From: Rugamonas aquatica
GTDB taxonomy: Bacteria; Pseudomonadota; Gammaproteobacteria; Burkholderiales; Burkholderiaceae_D
Assembly (NCBI RefSeq): GCF_009380215.1
Contig: NZ_WHUG01000018.1
Span: 62,001-126,000, forward strand
Length of the DNA: 64,000 nucleotides
Direction of reading: 5' to 3'
Within the stretch, counting starts at the first letter, position 1. Every line of letters begins with the position of its first letter. Below, piece after piece: positions 56,768-64,000 of this stretch. Position numbers and translations under genes: made by a program. Under the pieces are notes generated by a model, which saw only the letters and a program-made list of their open reading frames with translations, was not told the DNA's origin and did not search any database.

Positions 56768-56839
56768 CGTCGTCCTCGCGAACGCGGGGACCCATGCCGA
56801 GCGTGCTCAGCATGGACTCCCGCCTGCGCGGGAGTGACG
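56768..56839. repeat. REP-like inverted pair, second copy
   Basis: Left half CGTCGTCCTCGCGAACGCGG with continuation CCCATGCCGAGC, right half (inverted) CGTCACTCCCGCGCAGGCGG with continuation TCCATGCTGAGC, matching the element at 45237-45317. It lies between degP and the glutaredoxin-like gene and spuriously extends the open frame of the latter. Confidence 0.75.
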
Positions 56840-56862
56840 GCGGCCAGGCCGTCGCACACGCC

Positions 56863-57105
56863 ATGCATTTCACTCTCTACTCCCGCAGCTACTGCCACCT
56901 CTGCCAGGACATGCTGGACGCCCTGATGCGTCTGCAAACCCCGTCCCAACCCATCACCGTCGACGTCATCGATGTCGACGCCGACGACGCCCTGGTGGCG
57001 CGTTTCGACGAACTGGTGCCGGTGCTGTACGCCGACCTGTCCCAGCCTGAGCTGTGCCACTACTTCCTCGACGAAGCCAAAGTGCGCGAAGTGCTTAATA
57101 AATAA
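56863..57105 (+). CDS. glutaredoxin-like (DUF836) thioredoxin-fold protein
   Basis: 80 aa from the ATG at 56863. FTLYSRSYCHLCQDMLDAL contains the CxxC redox motif at the N-terminus of the first helix, and VDVIDVDADDALVARFDELVPVLY contains the cis-Pro of the fold. The longer frame starting at 56794 runs through the REP repeat and is not the gene. The small DUF836 family commonly sits before lepA in this gene order; its redox partner is not known. Confidence 0.85.
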   Translation: MHFTLYSRSYCHLCQDMLDALMRLQTPSQPITVDVIDVDADDALVARFDELVPVLYADLSQPELCHYFLDEAKVREVLNK

Positions 57106-57241
57106 GCATTTTCGCCGCATTTTTTGCCTCAAAGCCTTAAGCAATATGCATTTCGCACTGCATAAGTCGGCCTTTCCCCTCTGAAATCCGGTAAAATGCG
57201 GGGGTAGAAAAGCTTCCGTTTTGCTTTCAGTGGCTGTCATC

Positions 57242-57286
57242 AAGGCGCTCGCCAGGGCATTACCGCCCCGCTCGGAGCGCTTTTTT
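57242..57286 (+). terminator. intrinsic terminator (or attenuator) upstream of lepA
   Basis: A nine-pair stem (57242-57250 with 57275-57283, one G-T pair; the right arm includes the first three T) with an inner GGGC/GCCC stem-loop, and a run of six T at 57281-57286, about 72 bases before the lepA start and 136 bases past the glutaredoxin-like gene. Either it ends the degP-side transcript or it ends a short RNA begun near 57200, where a TAAAAT at 57192-57197 could be a -10 element. Confidence 0.65.
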
Positions 57287-57357
57287 CGTATTGCGCGCAG
57301 CTGTTGTGAGCTGTATTTGCGCCCCGTCGTTTCAAACCCGTTTTTGAATATTTGTTA

Positions 57358-59147
<1,790 letters not shown>

Positions 59148-59151
<4 letters not shown>

Positions 59152-60065
59152 ACCTGCAAGTGATCTTAGGTAACTTTGCTTTAATCCTGTTCGTACTGAT
59201 GGTGATCACCGGTGTGATCTGGTTCCTGGATGTGTTCTACCTGGCCAAGCAGCGCCGGGCCGCCGCCGACCGCGCGCTGGCCGACTACGACGCCCGCAAC
59301 GCCAAGCTCACCGCCGACGGCATCAAGGTCGACAACCTGGGCAACCGCGCCGCGATCGAAGCGAACCTGCTGCGCCAGCCGACCTGGATCGAGTACTCGG
59401 GCAGCTTCTTCCCGGTGATCGCGCTGGTGTTCTTCCTGCGCTCCTTCCTGTTCGAGCCGTTCAAGATCCCGTCGTCGTCGATGGTGCCGACCCTGCTGGT
59501 GGGCGACCTGATCCTGGTGAACAAGTTCACCTACGGCATCCGCCTGCCGGTGATTAACCAGAAGATCGTGCAGATCAACAACCCGCAGCGCGGCGACGTG
59601 ATGGTGTTCAAATATCCGCTGGATATGACCCAGGATTACATCAAGCGCGTCATTGGCGTGCCGGGTGATAAAATCACGTATGAAAACAAGCGCTTGACGG
59701 TCAATGGCATGGAAGTGAAATACGCGCCGCTGGACGACTATCTCGACGACGAACACTTGCAGTACAACAAGCAGTTCCAGGAAAACCTGACCGGCGTCAG
59801 CCACCGCATCCTCAACAACGAGGCGGCGCCTACGTTGAGCCTGGATGGCGTGAAGAAGTTCCCTTACAGCGAAAACTGCACCTACAAGTACGAAGGCTTT
59901 ACTTGCGTGGTTCCGCAAGGCAACTACTTCATGATGGGCGACAACCGCGACAACAGCGCGGACAGCCGCTACTGGGGCTTTGTACCGGACAAGAACATTG
60001 TCGGTAAGGCTATCGTGGTGTGGATGAACCTGGGCAATCTGCGCCGCATCGGCAGCATCCATTAA
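59148..60065 (+). CDS. lepB: signal peptidase I
   Basis: 305 aa with an N-terminal membrane segment (7-30) and a second hydrophobic stretch (85-102). Ser111 in PSSSMVPTLL is the nucleophile and Lys166 in DYIKRVIGVPGD the general base; the GDNRDNSADSRYWG box follows. It cleaves signal peptides from exported proteins. Translationally coupled to lepA by an ATGA overlap. Confidence 0.97.
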
Positions 60066-60103
60066 ACGTCCACTTAGCGCACACTCGGTCGAAAGGGAAT
60101 AAG

Positions 60104-60493
60104 ATGCAATCAGGCTTGAAACGGCAGAACGGCATTTCCCTGGTTGGCTTGATCTTCGTGCTGGCCGCGCTGGGCTTCATCGGCGTGCTGGCGCTGAAGA
60201 TCGTGCCGACCTACACCGAGTATCGGGCGATCCAGAACGCCATCGTCACGGCCAAGGCCACCGGCGGTTCCGTGCTGGAGATGCAGAAATCGTTCGACGC
60301 CAATGCGACCACCGGCTACATCAGCTCGATCACCAGCCGCGATCTGCTGATCGCCAAGGAAAACGGCGAATTCGAAATCAGCTTCGCCTACGAAAAGAAA
60401 ATCCCGCTGGTCGGACCGGCCAGCCTGCTGTTGGAATACCAGGGCACGACGTCGAAAAACGGCGTGCCGGCTCCGGCCAAAACCGATCAATAA
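60104..60493 (+). CDS. DUF4845 membrane protein
   Basis: 129 aa from the ATG at 60104; the frame extends back into lepB as a shadow. A single membrane helix near the N-terminus (ISLVGLIFVLAALGFIGVLAL, type IV pilin-like in look) precedes a small periplasmic domain (VPTYTEYRAIQNAIVTAKA). DUF4845 proteins are found next to lepB and rnc in betaproteobacteria; function unknown. Confidence 0.85.
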   Translation: MQSGLKRQNGISLVGLIFVLAALGFIGVLALKIVPTYTEYRAIQNAIVTAKATGGSVLEMQKSFDANATTGYISSITSRDLLIAKENGEFEISFAYEKKIPLVGPASLLLEYQGTTSKNGVPAPAKTDQ

Positions 60494-60514
60494 AGTAAAG
60501 AACCGTACAGAACA

Positions 60515-61327
60515 ATGAATCTTCAGTTATTGCAAAACCGTTTAGGCTATACGTTCCAGGATGCTGGCCTGTTGCAGCAAGCCTTGACGCACCGTAGCCA
60601 TAGCAGTTTGCATAATGAACGACTGGAATTCCTGGGCGATTCGATCCTGAACTGCGTGGTGGCGTCCATCCTGTACGAGCGCTTCGTGGCGATCGACGAG
60701 GGCGACCTGTCGCGCCTGCGCGCCAACCTGGTCAAGCAGCAATCGCTGTACGAAATCGCGCAAAAGCTGGAGCTGTCGCAGTTCCTGCGGCTGGGGGAAG
60801 GGGAGTTGAAGTCGGGCGGTTTCCGCCGTCCTTCGATCCTGGCCGACACGCTTGAGGCGCTGTTAGGCGCCATTTTTTTGGATGGCGGCTTCAACCCCGC
60901 GCGCGACGTGATCCGGGCCTTCTACATTCCTATCCTGGAGTCGGTTGACCCGCAAACCCTGGGCAAGGACGCCAAGACCCTGCTGCAGGAATTCCTGCAA
61001 AGTAAAAAGATTTCCCTGCCGCTGTACAATGTGGTGGCCACCCATGGCGCCGCGCACAGCCAGGAATTCGAAATCGAATGCCTGGTGCCCAAGCTGGGCA
61101 TCCAGGTCTACGGACGCGGCGGCAGTCGCCGCGCCGGCGAACAGGCCGCCGCCAAACTGGCGCTGGAAGTGGCCGAGCAAACGTTGGTCAAGACCCCGGC
61201 CGCCGGCCGCAAGGCCAAGCCACGCGCTGCCCAGCTGAAGCTGGCCGGCATCGCCACCGTGCAGACGACCGAGGCCGCGGTTGATAATGAACCGTCGCCA
61301 CCGCCTGCCAAAGCAGCAAACAAGTAA
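60515..61327 (+). CDS. rnc: ribonuclease III
   Basis: 270 aa. The catalytic block ERLEFLGDSILN (about 34-45) and the second acidic cluster ADTLEALLGAIFLDGG are intact; the double-stranded RNA-binding domain (DAKTLLQEFLQSKK..., GAAHSQEFEIECLV) occupies about 150-225. The C-terminus has a Lys/Pro/Ala-rich extension of about 45 residues. Processes rRNA and structured mRNA. Directly followed by era. Confidence 0.97.
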   Translation: MNLQLLQNRLGYTFQDAGLLQQALTHRSHSSLHNERLEFLGDSILNCVVASILYERFVAIDEGDLSRLRANLVKQQSLYEIAQKLELSQFLRLGEGELKSGGFRRPSILADTLEALLGAIFLDGGFNPARDVIRAFYIPILESVDPQTLGKDAKTLLQEFLQSKKISLPLYNVVATHGAAHSQEFEIECLVPKLGIQVYGRGGSRRAGEQAAAKLALEVAEQTLVKTPAAGRKAKPRAAQLKLAGIATVQTTEAAVDNEPSPPPAKAANK

Positions 61328-61338
61328 AGAGAACTGAA

Positions 61339-62241
61339 ATGAATACCGAAACGACCTCCGCCAACTTCCGTTGTGGCTATATCGCCATTGTCGGCCGCCC
61401 CAACGTGGGCAAATCGACCCTGATGAATACCCTCATCGGCGCCAAGGTCAGCATCACCTCGCGCAAGGCGCAAACCACGCGCCACCGCATCACCGGCATC
61501 CAGACCCATGACGACGCCCAGTTCATCTACGTCGACACGCCGGGCTTCCAGACCCGCCATTCGAACGCGCTGAACAACACGCTCAACAAGACCGTCACCA
61601 ACACGCTGATCTCGTCGGACCTGATCCTGTACGTGATCGAGGCCGGCACCTTCGGCCCGGCCGACCAGCAGGTGATGGATCTGCTGCCGAAAGAAGTGCC
61701 GGTGATCCTGGTCATCAACAAGGCCGACCGCGTGCGCGACAAGGCCGCGCTGATGCCGTTCGCCCAGCAGGTCGCTTCCAAGCATGAGTTCGCGGCCATC
61801 GTGCCGGTGTCGGCCAAGCTGCGCTTCCAGCTGGACGGCCTGGAAAAAGAAATCAAGAAACTGCTGCCGGAAAACCAGCCGATCTTCGGACCGGACGACA
61901 TCACCGACCGCAGCGAGAAATTCCTGGCGTCGGAAATCGTCCGCGAGAAGCTGTTCCGCCTGGTCGGCGACGAGCTGCCGTACACCAGCACCGTGCTGAT
62001 CGAACAATTCGAGCAGGAGGGCGACCTGCGCCGTGTGTTCGCCGCCATCCTGGTCGAGCGCGACACGCACAAGTCCATGGTCATCGGCAACAAGGGCGCG
62101 CGCCTGAAGGAAGTCTCGACCCAGGCCCGCCTGGACATGGAACGCCTGTTCGGCGGCCCGGTGTACCTGGAAATCTGGGTCAAGGTCAAATCCGGCTGGG
62201 CCGACAACGAAGCGGGTCTGCGCGCCTACGGCTACGAATAA
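61339..62241 (+). CDS. era: GTPase Era
   Basis: 300 aa. GTPase motifs GRPNVGKST, DTPGFQ and NKADRV in the first half; the C-terminal KH domain with GNKGARLKEVSTQARLDME binds the 3' end of 16S rRNA. It assists small-subunit maturation. The gap to rnc is 11 bases and to recO ten, giving one rnc-era-recO-pdxJ-acpS operon. Confidence 0.98.
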   Translation: MNTETTSANFRCGYIAIVGRPNVGKSTLMNTLIGAKVSITSRKAQTTRHRITGIQTHDDAQFIYVDTPGFQTRHSNALNNTLNKTVTNTLISSDLILYVIEAGTFGPADQQVMDLLPKEVPVILVINKADRVRDKAALMPFAQQVASKHEFAAIVPVSAKLRFQLDGLEKEIKKLLPENQPIFGPDDITDRSEKFLASEIVREKLFRLVGDELPYTSTVLIEQFEQEGDLRRVFAAILVERDTHKSMVIGNKGARLKEVSTQARLDMERLFGGPVYLEIWVKVKSGWADNEAGLRAYGYE

Positions 62242-62251
62242 AAGAGAGGCG

Positions 62252-63136
62252 ATGTCCACCACCACGCTAGACGCCGACATCGCAGCGGCACCGTTGCAGG
62301 CCGAGCCTGAGGCGGAGCGTGAAGTGGTGCCCGCCCCGGCGCCGGCCGCAGCTGTTGCTGCACCGGCCGCTGCAGCCGCCGCACCGGCCAGGCGCCCGCG
62401 CGCACCGTCGCGCGAGCGCACCTTCGGCACCAAGGTCGCCGGCCAGCCGGCTTTCGTCCTGCACAGCTATCCCTACAAAGAAACCAGCCTCATCATCGAC
62501 CTGTTCACGCGCGACTTCGGCCGCGTGGCCCTGATCGCCAAGGGCGCCAAGCGCCCGCACTCGCAGCTGCGCGGCGTGCTGCAGACCTTCCAGCCGCTGT
62601 CGTCGAGCTGGGTCGGCAAATCCGAACTGCGCACGCTGACCGACGCCGAATGGGTGGGCGGCATGCTGCCGCTGGAGAAAACCGCGCTGCTGTGCGGCTT
62701 CTACCTCAACGAGCTGCTGGTCAAGCTGCTGGCCCGCGACGACGCGCACCCGCGCCTGTTCGACCACTACGTCGCCACGCTCAACCAGCTCGCCCACAAC
62801 GAACCTGCGCCCATCGTCTTGAGAAAATTCGAACGGGCCCTACTTAAAGAGACAGGCGTCGCCGCCGACCTGACCCGCTGCATCGAAACGCGCCGCGCCG
62901 TGCAGGCCGACGTGGTCTACGTGGTGGACCCGGAACGCGGCCCGCGCCCCGAGCGCGCCGCCGATGCGTGGCCGCGCGTGGCCGGCAAGACCCTGCTCGA
63001 CATGGAAAGCGAAGACTACCAGGACGCCGCCACGCAGGCGCAGAGCAAGCAGCTGATGCGCTTCCTGCTGGCGCACCACCTGGGCGGCGCGCCGCTGAAC
63101 ACGCGCCAGATCCTGATCGACTTGATGCAGTTATAA
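62252..63136 (+). CDS. recO: DNA repair protein RecO
   Basis: 294 aa. The N-terminal OB fold starts near residue 58 (PAFVLHSYPYKETSLIIDLFTRDFGRVALIAKGAKRPHSQLRG). It loads RecA onto SSB-coated DNA with RecR. The first about 57 residues are an Ala/Pro-rich, low-complexity extension not found in E. coli RecO (242 aa). The zinc-binding Cys cluster of some RecO proteins is absent. Confidence 0.93.
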   Translation: MSTTTLDADIAAAPLQAEPEAEREVVPAPAPAAAVAAPAAAAAAPARRPRAPSRERTFGTKVAGQPAFVLHSYPYKETSLIIDLFTRDFGRVALIAKGAKRPHSQLRGVLQTFQPLSSSWVGKSELRTLTDAEWVGGMLPLEKTALLCGFYLNELLVKLLARDDAHPRLFDHYVATLNQLAHNEPAPIVLRKFERALLKETGVAADLTRCIETRRAVQADVVYVVDPERGPRPERAADAWPRVAGKTLLDMESEDYQDAATQAQSKQLMRFLLAHHLGGAPLNTRQILIDLMQL

Positions 63137-63157
63137 CTAGATAAACGGTATAAACTA

Positions 63158-63919
63158 ATGAGCTTCCTGCAACCCTCCGGTACCATCATCGACCTTGGCG
63201 TGAACATCGACCACGTCGCCACCTTGCGCAATGCCCGTGGTACCACGTATCCAGACCCGATCCGCGCCGCGCTGCTGGCCGAGCAGGCCGGCGCCGACTG
63301 CATCACACTGCACCTGCGCGAAGACCGCCGCCACATCAAGGACGCCGACGTCATCGCGCTGGCGCCGCAGCTGCTGACCCGCATGAACCTGGAAGCCGCC
63401 GTCACGCAGGAGATGATCGATTTCGCCTGCCGCATCAAGCCGGCCGACGTCTGCCTGGTGCCGGAGAAGCGCACCGAAGTCACCACCGAAGGCGGCCTCG
63501 ATGTCGTCACCCACTTCAACGCCGTGCAGGCCGCCGTCAAGCAGCTACAGGACGAAGGCATCCGCGTCAGCCTGTTCATCGACGCCGACGAAGCGCAGAT
63601 GAACGCCACCGCCGAAATCGGCGCCCCGGTGATCGAACTGCACACCGGCCGCTATGCCGACACCGAAGGCGCCGAGCAGGCCGCCGAGCTGGAACGCATC
63701 CATCGCGGCGTGCTGTATGGCGTATCGAAAGGCTTGAAGGTCAACGCCGGCCACGGCCTGCACTACACCAACGTGCAGGCGATTGCCGCGATCCCGGAAA
63801 TCGCCGAACTCAATATCGGCCACGCCATCGTCGCCCACTCGGTGTTCGTCGGCTGGGAAAACGCCGTGCGCGAGATGAAGGCCATCATGGTCTCGACCCG
63901 CCTGGGCGCAAGAAAATGA
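63158..63919 (+). CDS. pdxJ: PdxJ, pyridoxine 5'-phosphate synthase
   Basis: 253 aa. LGVNIDHVATLRNARGTTYPDP at the N-terminus is the PdxJ signature; HLREDRRHIKD and NAGHGLHYTNV are the phosphate- and substrate-binding blocks. It closes the pyridoxal ring of vitamin B6. The stop overlaps the acpS start by four bases. Confidence 0.98.
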   Translation: MSFLQPSGTIIDLGVNIDHVATLRNARGTTYPDPIRAALLAEQAGADCITLHLREDRRHIKDADVIALAPQLLTRMNLEAAVTQEMIDFACRIKPADVCLVPEKRTEVTTEGGLDVVTHFNAVQAAVKQLQDEGIRVSLFIDADEAQMNATAEIGAPVIELHTGRYADTEGAEQAAELERIHRGVLYGVSKGLKVNAGHGLHYTNVQAIAAIPEIAELNIGHAIVAHSVFVGWENAVREMKAIMVSTRLGARK

Positions 63920-64000
63920 TTTACGGTATAGGCACCGACATCTGCAAAATCCCGCGCATCGAGGCGGCGCTGGCGCGCCATGGCGACCGTTTCGCCGCCA
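63916..64000 (+). CDS. acpS: AcpS, holo-ACP synthase (partial, cut by window end)
   Basis: Only the first 28 codons are in the window. MIYGIGTDICKIPRIEAALAR carries the conserved GTDI..I.RI block with the metal-binding Asp. It attaches the phosphopantetheine arm to AcpP, which is encoded upstream in the same window. Coupled to pdxJ by an ATGA overlap. Confidence 0.9.
   Translation, partial: MIYGIGTDICKIPRIEAALARHGDRFAA

Noticed and set aside
56794..56862. Longer N-terminus of the glutaredoxin-like protein
   Set aside because: These codons come from the REP-like repeat; the thioredoxin fold starts at the ATG at 56863.

Overview
The window reads as high-GC betaproteobacterial DNA, most likely family Oxalobacteraceae (Massilia/Duganella/Janthinobacterium group). 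The evidence is the conserved order yceD-rpmF-plsX-fabHDG-acpP-fabF followed by rpoE-rseA-degP-lepA-lepB-rnc-era-recO-pdxJ-acpS, a PEP-CTERM protein, and protein sequences typical of that family. The assignment is inferred from gene content and order only.

Region 1, bases 1 to about 10,240, is an accessory island next to an initiator tRNA-fMet gene (10244-10320, minus strand). It holds an intact tyrosine recombinase (84-1151), an AlpA-like DNA-binding protein, a very long single reading frame joining a complete C5-cytosine DNA methyltransferase to a RloC/PrrC-like ATPase with a zinc hook and an anticodon-nuclease-like C-terminus (2084-5932), a divergent DNA-binding-like gene, small unknown genes, a winged-helix protein beside four 23-bp iteron-like repeats, and a second recombinase (8655-10165) broken by one frameshift next to the tRNA. 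The left end of the island is outside the window. The joined methyltransferase-RloC frame is the most unusual item: it looks like a self-contained defence protein without a partner restriction enzyme.

Region 2, 10.4-46.7 kb, is chromosomal housekeeping and adaptive genes: two unrelated serine hydrolases, a SAM methyltransferase, a SprA-type putative metalloprotease, the SbcCD nuclease, two GGDEF proteins and one EAL-like/HDOD protein, a YcaQ DNA glycosylase, a Pat-type lysine acetyltransferase lacking much of its ATP-grasp domain, a DUF349 protein, moaE, clpB behind a clear sigma-32 promoter, an AraC regulator divergent from an MFS transporter, an RraA-like protein, a PEP-CTERM protein, isocitrate lyase, rlmJ, and a yceF-methylase pair.

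Region 3, 46.7-64 kb, is a dense, all-plus-strand core block. YceD, L32 and the fatty-acid synthesis genes come first. The envelope-stress group follows (YgfX-like protein, sigma-E with its own sigma-E-type promoter, a short RseA-like anti-sigma factor, and a periplasmic DegP-type protease), then translation and secretion (lepA, lepB) and RNA processing and repair (rnc, era, recO), then pdxJ and the start of acpS. Two copies of a paired palindromic REP-like repeat lie at 45237-45317 and 56768-56839.

All calls rest on reading the sequence and the translations; no database search was possible. Start sites were chosen from ribosome-binding sites and family lengths.
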